The notes under the pieces were generated by a model, which worked only from the letters and a program-made list of their open reading frames with translations, ran no database searches and was not told where the DNA came from. Source: Stichopus chloronotus (Eukaryota; Echinodermata; Holothuroidea; Aspidochirotida; Stichopodidae). From it: a stretch of 64,000 nucleotides of DNA. Each line of letters opens with the position of its first letter. The first letter of the stretch is position 1. Location: the NCBI GenBank assembly GCA_021234535.1, contig CM037846.1, forward strand, positions 12,292,705-12,356,704, given 5' to 3'. The position numbers and the translations under genes are program-made. Positions 23,616 through 35,580 of this stretch are shown here, one piece after another.

Positions 23616-24410
23616 CAGTGGCGGCGCTACGGGGGGGGGGGGGGCATGAGGGGCATTTGCCCCTCCAGATTGTTTCCTTGCTCCCCCAGTTGCCCCCCCC
23701 CCAGTTGCTTTCACCCTTCCCAATCAGATCTTGTACTCATCCAAAATTAATTTAATCACAAAACTACGTATTGGCATTGGACTGAATAAGAACAGCTTCC
23801 GGGGAACCATGATTGATAAATGCCTAATTTATGTTACACAGGCTGCCAGTTTTATATCATGCCCGTAGCCACTTCAGCAGTAGGCTAGCCTGGGCAGACC
23901 AATTTTCTCTGGAATGCTTACCGTCCAGCATAAGGGAAGGGCGGGTAGGTGGTTGTTTTCTTAAATATAGGAATGTCGTTGTTTTCCTAAATATAGGAAT
24001 GGAATGGAAGTGTATGTAGCCTATCTGTGTGTGTGTTTGTGTACTCGGTGGTACCGCGTAAATGTTACATGGTACTCCCAAAGAAAAAAGTTGGGAACCT
24101 TGGAGTACGGTCAACCGAAAAAATAAATAATATAAAAATAAATAATATACCTCTCTTGGGGCTTAATTTTCCACCCAGAGATATGCTAAAACCTCAGAGC
24201 TTCCAGGGGTTTCGCCCCTGGACCCCCACCCCTGGACCCCCACCCCTGGACCCCCACCAGGGGCCCTAAGGCGGGCCCCTGGACCCCACGCGCAAGACCT
24301 CACGCTTCGCGCTTGGTTTCGCGCTGCGCGCGAAAATCTTTACCCCCAACATTTTCCTCTGCCCTCAGTTTGCCCCCCCCCCCAAGTCTGACATTCTGGT
24401 GTCGCCACTG
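23616..24410. mobile_element. hAT-type non-autonomous DNA transposon, 795 bp
   Basis: The element starts CAGTGGCGGCGC and ends GTGTCGCCACTG, which form imperfect terminal inverted repeats with a perfect CAGTGGCG core. It is flanked by an exact 8-bp direct repeat, GATAAACT. Eight-base duplications and CAGTGGCG-like termini are established features of hAT elements. The interior has G and C runs (23631-23643, 23694-23702, 24373-24383), a 15-base CCCCTGGACCCCCAC unit repeated about three to four times near 24215-24258, and a GCGC-rich stretch near 24290-24330. No transposase frame survives, so it is non-autonomous or internally deleted. Confidence 0.85.
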
Positions 24411-24418
24411 GATAAACT
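24411..24418. repeat. Right 8-bp target-site duplication GATAAACT
   Basis: Exact repeat of 23608-23615, directly after the right terminus of the hAT-type element. Confidence 0.8.
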
Positions 24419-25748
24419 CGATACATGGAGAGACGAATTTCCAATGCATACCATTGTCTTCAAGGAAAAGAAACACACACAGACAGATACATATACAACA
24501 TACATATAAAACAACAATTCACTGTGTGATAACATAGAATAAGTTGAATCTACAACTCTTTAAATCTACAACGTTTCACTTAGTTTTACTTTCATGTCAC
24601 ATTTGTTGTTTTATCGGGTATACGAAAAAATGAAAAAGAAACAATTTAATGTCACAATTCTGTTTGCACACACTCTGGTGGCTTTGTCGGTTATTCGCAA
24701 ATTTTACTGTCACCTCGGGTCATTTATTCAGCTTACGACCGAATGCAATGCGGAAATAAGCAAAAACTGGAAAAAAAAAACGTAATGAAATGAATTGATG
24801 AAATGTAAAAAAAAAAAAAAACAGCAAATTCACACTCTTCAGACAACATTCATGTTTAGGTCTCCTTCAATGATCAATTAAGTACTATTCTATGTGTGCA
24901 TATTTTCCTGTGTAGGCTCGCAGATAAATATCGAACGTACAGTGCGCTATTAAAAATTCAGTGTTCGGTTATACGGTCTTTGCCAGTTCCGATCGGGCTT
25001 AATTTTTTCGTGAAGATTTTGAAGAAACTTGACAAACATGTCGGGTCTCGGGGAACTAAAAAAACTATGCCAGGTTACCCTAAAAAATAAAAAATTAGCA
25101 ACAAAACGAAAAGCCAAAAAAAAAATATATAGAATACACAGAAAATTATAATCATTTAAATTTGAGAGCATATACACCGTGTCATATTTGCATTGATTGC
25201 TTCTTTTGTTTGTTTGTTTTTTATTTTCCTTCTTCTCAGGGGGAAACTTTATGAAATTCCCAATGGCGTGTATGGGTTGATTGTTTTTATTTTCAAGAAA
25301 CATGTAGTGTACAGTACCATCTACAAAAGGCTATTTCTACTGTCTTTATTACCATAGCCCAAATGTCACTAAGTCTCCATGTGAAATGGATAACTTAATG
25401 TACCTCTCGAACTTGAACATGAAAAGATAAAAACGAATACTTTTATAGGATCGTATCGTAAAGTAGTAGTAATTCAAGGTCAGTATCTGCCACATGAGCC
25501 TCTGTATATCAAACAGTCAACTGTGACAAAATTTCCAGTCATGTTGTAAAGTCACTGTGTAGCTATACTGTAATGTTTAATATTAGTGTATCGCGTAAAG
25601 CGCATTTCACACGGTACGTTAAGAAAGCGTTGCATTTCATCACGGTACTTGAAACCGTCTCCTCCTTAATTCTGACTATTGCACAATTTCAATCGCTCAT
25701 CAGTGTCTACATGATGACCTCAAAAGAATTATAATCTTTATCGTTTTG
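24419..25748. other. No supported gene
   Basis: Short frames only; A runs near 24770, 24808 and 25116. No element edges recognised. Confidence 0.55.
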
Positions 25749-26183
<435 letters not shown>

Positions 26184-27184
26184 TGATATTAAGGCTCAAA
26201 ATTATGAAAAACAAAAGTATTTACGTCCCAGCATTGTCATGATAAGTAGACCTATATGTAAACTAAAGTTTGCATATTTATCACAGGCTGAAAAAAAAAG
26301 TACGCTTGCCGTGTTATGCCTCCCACGCTGAGGTCCATGGCATCAAGTAAGACTACAGGTAACAGAAATGTGAACTGTGGATTAAGATGCTAGAGGATTT
26401 CTTTCTTTTTTTTTCAAGCGAAAGCGATGAAAGAAAAAAATTCCCATTGTTTTACTACGAGATAAGTCGATCTTCACCTGATCGAAGAGAAACTTTAGAA
26501 GAATTCAAACAAATATTACGAAAAAGAATAACTTTATCACCAAATACCGTAACTGACGTAAAAACAAAAACAATTGGAAATATTATCCATACAAGATGTA
26601 ACGCCATGATCAACATACCTTGCAGATATAGTGTACTCACGGACAAATTACAGCAGTGTAAATAGATGAAAGTCAAGTGGACAAAATATTATCCTCCATT
26701 TACCTGGCACCTTGCTGTAAAACTGCAGTTAGGACACCTCGTTAACAGATCGAATTACGCTCGTAGGAGTATCAATATTCGTTTTCACTTTTCATTCGAT
26801 TCACTTTTCGAAAATTATACCGCACCATGTATGAATAAATGGCGAGTTAAAATTTGCCGCACAATGTCATAGAGCAAAGACAAAAGAAAAAGACTATACG
26901 GGTCTCGTACTATGAAATCTTGGCACACTGTTTAATTCTGTCATATTGACTTTTACATTTTACAGGAACGAAAACGAAAAAAAGTTTACCACAGAATTCT
27001 TGCTTGAAAGTGATTTGACTACTTGTAATTAAAAATTAGTACTGGCTTTTGACGTGACAAAGATTGTTAGTTTTCACTTTTTACTTTGATTTTTTTGGAA
27101 AATATGTTGCATTTTTCTTCCTCTTTAAAAAAAAAGAAGTATCCCTCCAACTGTTACTGGTGTCACCAGAACTTAGTTTTAGTG
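26184..27184. other. No supported gene; weak frame at 26387-26665
   Basis: A 92-codon plus frame at 26387-26665 has a protein-like composition (for example RRETLEEFKQILRKRITLS). Its upstream pyrimidine tract ends in an unfavourable AAG and no donor or poly(A) signal supports it, so it is not called as a gene. Confidence 0.5.
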
Positions 27185-27268
27185 TTTGGAATGACACCCG
27201 GCATACTTACGGCAAGCTACTCTCTTCGTTTCATTTCAAGAGTGTTAGTCAAGTACGTTTGGGATCCG
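27185..27268 (+). repeat. First copy of a diverged direct repeat
   Basis: TTTGGAATGACACCC, an ACGGCA box and a GTTTGGGATCC box recur in the same order at 27448-27517, offset 263 bases. Between the boxes identity is about 70% by eye. Confidence 0.55.
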
Positions 27269-27447
27269 ATTTGTTTATTTACATCTCAACGCTGTACTGA
27301 GGATTGTTATGCAGTTTCTCCCGCTTAAATAATTTTGACAATTACTTTTCTTCTAAAAAAAAAACAAACAAAAAAAACTGAAAAAAGCAAAAAATATCTT
27401 TCGAAGTGTTTGGGAATATCCTTAAGCTGGTAAGTGGTTTCATCAAA

Positions 27448-27517
27448 TTTGAAATGACACCCGACGTACTAACGGCAGTCCACCTTCGTCGGTTGATTTT
27501 AAGTAAGTTTGGAATCC
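27448..27517 (+). repeat. Second copy of a diverged direct repeat
   Basis: TTTGAAATGACACCC, ACGGCA and GTTTGGAATCC mirror the copy at 27185-27268, with a shorter middle part. The intervening 180 bases hold A-rich sequence. Confidence 0.55.
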
Positions 27518-28554
27518 TTTTTGAAAATTGACAAGCACACCGAATGTGTGTCAATCGAAACAGACCTGTTTACTTCTTTTTTTTTAAACTAATATAAATA
27601 GGGTCACTTTGGGTTTTCTTTTTAGGTCACACGTGTTTGAAGACTACTGTCACACGCGCTTAAGATTGACTTTGCTTTGATTGCCATCACGCGATGGCCG
27701 CATCACCGTTATCTCGTTATTTTATATACCTGGTTGAAGTTAGCAAACCTGTTTCAAACAAATCCCAGGTATTCCATTCAGTGGACAAGACATGTTAGCT
27801 ATGCAACTTCATTATCTTACGTATAGGTGTCAAGAGTCTCAACATCACAGCGCATACGATCAGATCTGATATGTCGGAATAGATTAACCTCATAGAATAT
27901 AATATGCATATTCTGATTAAAGTGTACATGAAAAGTGTCCTTTTTTTTGGGGGGGGGGAGGATATTTGAAAGACGTTATTGTTACATTTAACACATGAAA
28001 TAAACTGGTGAAAAAACAAGTGTCATATTCCCTGTAGTCTTTATCATATTGGCAAATGAGATTTTTCTTTGTCTTTTTATTTTAGCTTCAGTTATTATTT
28101 TCTTATTATAGTTAGTTTTATTTTTTTAATAGAAGGGTTAACACGTTCAGCAGAATCTTGACCGGGGTCTAAAAAAGTACAGACGTATTTTACAAAATAG
28201 AGGCAAAGGACAATGTGAATGACGAAATAAAGGAGGTTTTAAAGTATAGAGTAACTCATAAACTACTGTGCGTTGAATGCCGGAACACCGTTGAAACGTG
28301 TAACACTGCAGTTTATTGCAAATGGAATCGGTCACTTGAGTTTGGCAACGGATCGTCTCATGAATTGAACTCCTTTACAATTCGTTACGTCACTTCCGCA
28401 TTTTAGTCTGCTGTATCGTCGAGTCGTCAATAACAATTGATGTGCACACGTAAGCAGTGCAAATACGCGGAAGAACACGTTGTTAGAGTGGTATCTCCCG
28501 GGTGCATGCAATGCAACGTTAGACCGGGACTCAGGCCGGTTCGACACGTTGTCT
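27518..28554. other. No supported gene
   Basis: Short frames only. A T run followed by about nine Gs lies near 27942-27958, and 28150-28400 has short overlapping frames on both strands without splice support. Confidence 0.55.
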
Positions 28555-28825
28555 CTAAGTAGAATTGTAATTAAAATTCTATTCCACTTAAGTGGAATTG
28601 TATTAATGGTATTCCCCGTCAGTGGGATTGTGTCTGCTTCAGTGAAATGGTAATTCTTACCTATTCTTACATATTCCACGTAAGTGTATGGTATTCGACT
28701 TCAGTGGAAAAGACATTAGCATTCTACTTAAAGGGAAATTCTATTTTACTTCTGAATTCCGTTCACTTGGAAATGAGATGTGTATTTTACGTAAGTGGAA
28801 TGTATTCCACTTAAGTGAAATGAGA
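28555..28825. repeat. Array of short palindromes, consensus ATTCCACTTAAGTGGAAT
   Basis: The perfect 18-bp palindrome ATTCCACTTAAGTGGAAT lies at 28581-28598. Degenerate versions follow near 28611, 28673, 28693, 28721, 28756, 28784 and 28804, the last being ATTCCACTTAAGTGAAAT. Further half-copies are near 28555 and 28636. Spacing is irregular at 20-60 bases. Each full palindrome contains two facing TTAAGTGG motifs, which match the established NK2-class homeodomain target TYAAGTGG. No reading frame runs through the array. A regulatory role is an inference; it may be only a tandem repeat. Confidence 0.8.
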
Positions 28826-29339
28826 GGATAAATGTTAAAATAGCTTGCCATATGTCCGCAACTTCCATCACCGGTGATCTTACACTTTGTCTGTGGTTAC
28901 AACAGGCGATAAAATCAGTGCAATGTTTCGCGATGAAGCTTACTGGCTGGTTTCAACAATATTTGAACATATTTAGCTGTTTGTCCGAGCCTTCAAAATG
29001 TCTTCTTCTCTTAAAATACAATATACAGTTGAGGTACTCCATTACCATACATCGCTTGTAGTGGAAAGTGACCTTATGTACCATCGCTGAGTGTATATAT
29101 ATGAATGGAGAGTTAATTTGGTTGTCTTTCGCCACCACAATTAGGCCAGTCGAGAGGGATGTTCTATAATTCCTATTGTGGTCCTGGCAGAGATATTCAA
29201 CAAGCTCAGAAAACGCCTTGGGAAAAGTGCTTTAATGAAAACGAAGGTTTGCTGCTGAGGTTCATAACCTCTGAAACATTAATAAGTCTTTGAGGTTGGT
29301 TTATACGAATTTTAAAAGTATCTCTCTCCCTCTCTCCAG

Positions 29340-29534
29340 AGGGACAGTTTGATTTTCCCTTACATTAGCAGAAACAGATTGGATGTTGACGTGTTATTAA
29401 GCTCGAAGAGGCATTGTATGATTTCGAGGCAGCTTTCGACGCATATTGGGAGATATGGTACATTGCGGCATGAAAAGCTACATCAGGACGCATACGCACA
29501 TAGACTGGAGAAAAGGTGGGCAGCATACCCTCGT
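29340..29534 (+). CDS. Candidate internal exon with strong splice sites
   Basis: A long CT tract ending CTCTCTCCAG (AG at 29338-29339) is a near-ideal 3' splice site, and CGT before GTAAGTTA at 29535 is a near-ideal 5' splice site. The 195 bases between are fully open in phase 0, giving 65 codons and a symmetric exon. The peptide is rich in arginine, histidine and lysine, with segments such as SRQLSTHIGRYGTLRHEKLH and RLEKRWAAYPR. No family was recognised. An alternative is a non-coding RNA exon. The CT tract could be a microsatellite that mimics an acceptor. Confidence 0.35.
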
Positions 29535-30534
29535 GTAAGTTATCGAACGACATCAACCTAATCACACACGAGATTCATTTGGCGTGCACTAGTGGCCAGT
29601 AGATATCACCGCACAATTCAATTCCATTAGTTTCGATTGTTACTCTGTATATTGTTATAATAAGAAATGGCATGGATCGTGAGAGTGCATGTTTATTCCC
29701 TCCAACATGCTGAATCGAAGAAACTAAAACACAAATAGTTAAACCACACTAGAACAAAGGATAAGTGGGGTTTGTTGTTGTTACTGACCTCATCGCATTA
29801 GGTCATTTTGATCACCTCAAAGTGATTCTATCCTACCCAGGAAGCAAGCAATACCACTGTCAATTAGACATCAAATGCCTAGGTGTCACTGCTATGACAG
29901 GGGAATTGACGTTGTCATACATTTGGGCACAAATGTGTAATTGAAGAAGGAGGGAGGATTTTTTTAACTGTTTAGGCCGTTCGTTCGACCATTGCATTAT
30001 TAACATGTTCGTGCAAGTAGAACATGATCAAAAGCACGAAAAACAAAATTAAAGCCAGTCAATGTTTAGGGATAGGGTGATGGGTAGGGGTTAGGTGCGT
30101 TCGAATAACAGATGTTATTAGTTCGATTTACGTGTACATTGATTCCACCATGCATAATTCGTGCACAAGGTTTCCCTCAATACAAATCCCGGAATGGTCA
30201 CAATATGGCTTTAAACAGAAAACACAAGCAGAAGGTGATGTATATAAAGGGATGCTGCCCCCGTCACAAAAGTTAAATCAACTTTTGGAGTTACTTTGGC
30301 AACCGTGTCTATCCAAGAAACCGAGCGCTGTCAGTCAAGCATACGGGAATAACTTCATTGCTACCTTTACACTCACAACACTTTTCACGCCCATCATGTT
30401 CATGTGGCGAGAGGTACACATATTGACCACACGTTGTCTACCTACGACGTGCATATGGAATAAGTCCACATGGCAAACGCGTAACTACGCATATTTTACA
30501 CTTGCAGATATCGCTAAAAAAACTGTGAAAAATA
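29535..30534. other. No supported gene
   Basis: The long plus frame 30132-30731 starts here but runs through the tandem repeat at 30535-30795 and has no recognised domain. It is treated as a chance frame. Confidence 0.55.
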
Positions 30535-30795
30535 TATACACACTATATCTCAAGAGGGGAAGCTTGGACAGATGTCATATTAAGTGTGTAGGTGTATCCT
30601 ATGTAGAGTTTAATAATCCTCTTGTTTTTGGTGGATGCCAAAGGTCAATTGAGGTCAGCAGTTGTCAAATTGTGAAAGTATTGCAAACACGATATCTCAA
30701 GAGGGAAAACTTGGGCAAATCTCCCATTTAGAATGTAAGTGCATCTCAATGAGTTACATTGTGGTAAAGGTCAAAGGTCATTTAAGGTCAACATA
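30535..30795 (+). repeat. Two-copy tandem repeat, 148-bp period, with AGGTCA half-sites
   Basis: TATCTCAAGAGG occurs at 30545 and 30693, followed in both by (G/A)AA(G/A)CTTGG and later by AAAGGTCA boxes. Copy 1 has AGGTCA at 30642 and 30652 (four-base spacer). Copy 2 has AGGTCAAAGGTCA at 30768-30780, a perfect one-base-spaced direct repeat, plus a third AGGTCA at 30785 (four-base spacer). DR1 and DR4 arrangements are established nuclear-receptor response elements; function here is inferred. Confidence 0.75.
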
Positions 30796-32814
30796 CTCAA
30801 ATGAATGAATTTTTGTAAACATCACTGTAACATGCATGTTGTACAGAAAAGGCAGACAGAATTAAATAATGTTTACAAATATATTCTTTTTCAATGTTGT
30901 ACCAAATTATCGGTTGTTCCCTGCCTCTTTGTGTACATGGAAAGGTAAATTAAACTCTAGATTAATCTTTCAGCCAAATATTTTTGTCATATTTAACGAA
31001 ATGTGAGGGATTTCTTTTTTTTTCTCCACTTTTGGGTAAGTTCGGAAAATGAATACGTAGTAACAATTGGTTGATTTCTGGACTCACTTAAAAGAAAAAC
31101 AGTACTTTCGTCAGACTTTCACTACCAAACTGATCGTACTTGAGTTGCAGGTCCGTGAATGGAATGTGGAGTCGAAAAAAAAAGAAGCAGAAAGAAATGC
31201 ATTGTTACAGAGATTATGACGTCATAAAATATACTGTGTTTTACAAGTGATCGGCAATAGGTACACGCGTACATGCGCTTCAGTTCTATTTAACTAGGCT
31301 AAATGTCCCATTCTTGTTGAGATTTTACCGTCAACAAATATGAACAAAAAAAAAAACACACACACACACACAGAACGAAACATAATGATAGTAAAATTGT
31401 GAAGATACTTATTTCTATGAAATTTTATTCTTCCGTGGATAGTTCTATAACTTTTTATGTTTTGGTCCCCTTTTGGTGAGGTTATAAGGTTACTTTTGGT
31501 TACGTTCCCCCCCCCCCCCCCTTTCTCTCTCTTTTTGGATTCGCCAATGGGTGGGTAAGCAAGAGATTATTGCGTAACTTACACGTTCACAGATCCTGTT
31601 ATTCACTTCTATAGAAGACGAAGAAAAATGAAACGAAAGAAATTCCATTTACAGAAGGACCGATCGAGTTTCTGTGAACAGCCACATCTGTTTTTGTAAT
31701 CAAAGTTTGTAAATCTTGCTTGAAGCTTTTACTGCATTGACCATGAAATATTCTCTTATTTGCAACAACTCCAACGAACTTCATGATCAGAAGAATTAGC
31801 TACTTGATTTTCTTCTTTTTTTTTAACTTTTTTCAAACATCATCTTAAAGTCACCAGGCCTTAAGTTATCCTTATGCATTTGTCTTAAAAAAAACCCTAT
31901 CGACCTATCTAGTTTCAAATCTAATAACAAAAAAACAATGATTGGAAACAGACGGTGACGTGATTGGGGTAGCACAGTTTTTTTTTTTTTTCCATATTTG
32001 GAACACTTCAGCTTTAATTTTAAGAGGGCCTTCTAGTCGTTAATTGGATAAAGGGATAGACTACACTTTGCAAACGTAACAGGATATCACAGGAAGGCCA
32101 GAGAATATAACCGACAAAACTTAGGCTGATAAAGGTAAAAGAAAAGAATCATGCGAAGAAAAGACGAAACTTACATTTTATAAATAACTGAAATAAGAGA
32201 CTAAAAATTGGAAAAGATTATGTTTTAAGACTTCCGTTCGTAGTTTTTGTGATATGATATGGGAGCATACATCACGTAGAAAGTCGACATTTAAGTTACA
32301 TTAAGCAAGAGAACTAAATCGAGATTCCGTAATGAGGCTGACAAAATTAAAATGAGTTGAGTAATTGAATATTCTTTACATTTTGCTTTAATTTGTACCA
32401 TATGTAGAACACCTCAGCATTGGATAAGTAGGTTGGACAAATAAACTTTTGATGCATAATCTCAAATCTACACTAATTTAAAGGACACTACACGACTAGA
32501 GCCTATGAATTTTACCGATAGACTTATTCTAGAAAAAGAAGATGAGAAACACGAAAAAAGTTTCTGCTTTTCCATTCGGAGGTACAGAATTTTCTGATGC
32601 AAGAGTGAATGTGTGGGGAGGTGAGGGGGATGGGGGGGGGGGGTTTGTGGAGCGGTATTAATTACGTTGTCATGATTAGAAGTAGCAATTCATCTTTTGA
32701 AATCCGAGGTCGGGGTCAATTTGAATTACTTTGTATTATGTACCCTGAGGCAGTGCCAAAGTTAGCATTCGATCTTACTTGGCATAGTCCTGAATAACAA
32801 GTGATCCTCTTTAT
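30796..32814. other. No supported gene
   Basis: Contains an A run with (CA)n near 31350-31372, a C run at about 31507-31521, T runs near 31016 and 31979, and a G run at 32632-32643. One TGACGTCA lies at 31217 within TTATGACGTCATAA. No exons supported. Confidence 0.55.
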
Positions 32815-32878
32815 CAGTGCCGTCATTATAATCATCATAATCATCATCACAATTGCTATTCACATCATCATTATGGCT

Positions 32879-32936
<58 letters not shown>

Positions 32937-33415
32937 CAAGCTATCGTTTGTACTTCCCCATTTATCATAATTGTATAATCACCATCGTCTTGATCTTATT
33001 ATCTTGATCATTATCATTGTCATTGTCATTATCTCCAGCAACACTATTTTCGTCATCATAATCATATCACCATCGACATTTGAACTTCTTCGTGCCACTT
33101 CTACGCCATCTTGGTCATCATTACCATTATAAACATCATCATCGTTATCATCATCATCATCATAATCAACATCAGTTTCAGCATCATCAATATAACCACC
33201 ATCGTTATCATCATTATAATCAGTACCATCATCATCACTATCACCATAGTCGTCATCGGCAGCATTATCAAAGACAGTAACATTAACATCACCTTAGTCA
33301 CGAACGTCGTCTCGTCGTCATCATCATCATCGTTATCATCATCGTTATCGTCATCATCATTATTATCATCATCATCACAATCATCATCACTGATAAAGTT
33401 CTCATAATCAAGATT
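32815..33415. repeat. Second large imperfect (ATC)n block, about 600 bp
   Basis: ATC/CAT triplets again dominate the plus strand, with a pure core at about 32879-32936 and degenerate triplets (GTC, ATT, ACC) elsewhere. Together with 25749-26183 and 7825-7896, the same strand orientation is used in all three blocks. Repetitive frames are artefacts. Confidence 0.95.
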
Positions 33416-34132
33416 CTCATAATCACCTCAAGTGTAACCTTAATGCAACTGTCACTATTGCTATTAAAAATAAATAAATGATATGCGGTGCTATATTATC
33501 CCATTAATACCGCATCTCAACCGAGGCAGTCGCTTCAAAACGTTTAATTAGTCTTTCAGGATTACTCTTGGGTCAACATCAGCGTTTCGATACAAAAGTA
33601 AAACAAAACTGAAAAAGTTTTTTTTTTTCAATGTTTAAAAAATATAAAGAGACACAAATTTTCACCCTCCCACACACCAAAACTAACAAATTAACCCACT
33701 GTGGACTCTTTATGTTTGATTTGTAAGTTTTTTTTGTTGTTGTCTCTGCATCTACTGCAACTATCTTATTTTTGGGCTTTTATTTTTTCAAACCAACGTT
33801 ACCCACACCAGCGTTATCCAACCATGATGCTCTACCAGTATATCCCTTGCATTTCTTCATATTATGTCTATTTATAACTACCATTATAAACCGCTAGGCG
33901 AGCTGGCGAAAAAATTGCGAAGTGTGAAAAGGGACTCTATATGAATGCAGTCCTGCTGATAATTTCACTGAAAGTTTATGGAACGATGGATGGATATTTT
34001 TCGAAGGTATAGACCTACGTGCACACTACACTACGAAACTCTCCAAGTGCCAACCATCTCTGTAACAGCTCCATGGGCCAACTGAGATGTGTTTTTTTTT
34101 TTTTTGTCATCGACAACGCTTTGCGCAGGCGT
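33416..34132. other. No supported gene
   Basis: Nothing recognised apart from a T run at about 34091-34105. Confidence 0.55.
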
Positions 34133-34208
34133 ACATTTAAGTGGAACTGCATTTCACTAAAGTGAAATGAATTCCGCTCAAGTGAAACTGCGCAAGTCTA
34201 AAGTGAAA
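34133..34208. repeat. Small relative of the 28.6-kb palindrome array
   Basis: CATTTAAGTGGAACT, the near-palindrome ATTTCACTAAAGTGAAAT (34151-34168), ATTCCGCTCAAGTGAAAC and a final CTAAAGTGAAAT are variants of the ATTCCACTTAAGTGGAAT unit seen at 28555-28825. Four units occupy about 75 bases. Confidence 0.65.
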
Positions 34209-35463
34209 TAAATTTTCTCTTTCAGTTATAACTTGTTTGTTTTCAGCTTAAAAACAAATCCCACCGTTCAGTGCCCAATCAACGTCCATTTCACGTCGGC
34301 AAAAAGACTGCAATATTTGGTTTTTTACCTCTATCTGATGTCGTTTTTTTCAGTCGCAAAAGGAATTTTCCTTAGAAGGACGTCAGTTTCCGACGCCAGA
34401 CTTATTTCCACCTACCTACCCAACATCAATTCGACCGATTGGACCAAAAACCGACGTTCAACTGACGGCGACATTTTTACAGTTGTACGCCCTCAGTTTC
34501 TCTACATTTTATTAAAAAAAATTAGTTCGCCTAACGTGGACGTCGTTATAGATATCCATCGGAAAGTCTCGGTTTTTCCATTCTTGGGTTATCCGTAGAA
34601 TTTGTACACCAACGGCACCTCGCCGTTAACTGAAATCTGAGCATTGCATTAATTCCCCGATGGAATGACATCAGGAGAGGTACCGGTCAAAACGAAAAAA
34701 AAAAGAAGACGGTTAACCCTCAAACGAGAAGCAAAGAAAAAACATACACAGACCTCATTGATATTCAATGAAAAATACAGTTGACGTCTAAGAGTCGAGT
34801 AGCTTGTAGGTATATGGTGTCATTTGAGACAAGACAGTGTTAAGTAGGCCAGGCATGTGAACCTTCCTTTTTCTCCTGGCTTCATATCACTAGAGAATGA
34901 TATCAACTCATAACCATACAGTTCAAACCCGAAGAGAAGTGATCGAAGAAAAAAAAAAGGAAAATCATTTCACTGGCCTAGAAGCTTTTGGATGACTTTA
35001 CAGGCCGATTCAAAATCAATATCACAATACGCTGGGTGTGAATAGTAGAACGGTATGAACATCACAAATCCGGTTGGGCCACATCTTAGAACACAACCCC
35101 GAATACTACATAAAACGAAAACCCCAAGATACACCATGCATGCGCACACGTGCACACTATAATGCATTTGTAAGGGTAATGATAACAAATTTTCGATATT
35201 CGATTTCACATATGCATGCACTTCTGTTTTCGATTCCAATTTTTTTTGTTATTTAAAAAAAAATACTAGTGGGGGCGAAGAGGTTTTTAGAGGAATGCGG
35301 AAGCTCCCTGGACCCTCTTTGGCTACGGGCATGTCCTTTGCTCACACAATACCACTCACGATTCCTTGCAGAGGTGTTGTAGAATATTCTTGTGGTCCTC
35401 TTGAAAACTAACCGGTTTCTTATTATTAGCAACGAAATGTGTAACTAATTATGATAAACGTTG
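34209..35463. other. No supported gene; weak frame at 34233-34598 and a hAT-like scrap
   Basis: A 121-codon plus frame at 34233-34598 follows an acceptor-like TTCTCTTTCAG and contains a second one (GTCGTTTTTTTCAG), but there is no recognised motif. Around 35327 the phrase GGCTACGGGCATG is the reverse complement of a phrase at about 23865 inside the hAT-type element, suggesting a decayed fragment. Confidence 0.45.
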
Positions 35464-35580
35464 TATAAAAAGATGAGAGAGGCACCGCCAGTTCGAGATA
35501 ATTGCGATGACGTCATAAATAATATTGAAAGAGCCAGCGTGTTGGCTGCTATGACAACTTTTTATATACTACTTATTAAA
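35464..35580 (+). CDS. Weak candidate exon with a good donor
   Basis: A plus-strand frame ends at AAA before GTAAGATGG, a good 5' splice site at 35581. It encodes MREAPPVRDNCDDVINNIE and then a hydrophobic run (SVLAAMTTFYILLIK). The exact octamer TGACGTCA lies inside it at 35508-35515. The start is unclear: either the ATG at 35473 or an unseen acceptor upstream. No family recognised. It could equally be chance. Confidence 0.2.

Noticed and set aside
30132..30731. The longest non-microsatellite frame, 199 codons, plus strand
   Set aside because: Its second half lies in the 148-bp tandem repeat, and the first half shows no motif, signal or splice sites. Frames through such repeats are often open by chance.
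32762..33407. Polyaspartate, polyisoleucine and polyhistidine frames
   Set aside because: They are artefacts of the second (ATC)n block.
35296..35340. Possible second hAT element
   Set aside because: Only a short phrase, GGCTACGGGCATG, matches the interior of the 23.6-kb element. No termini or target duplication were found.
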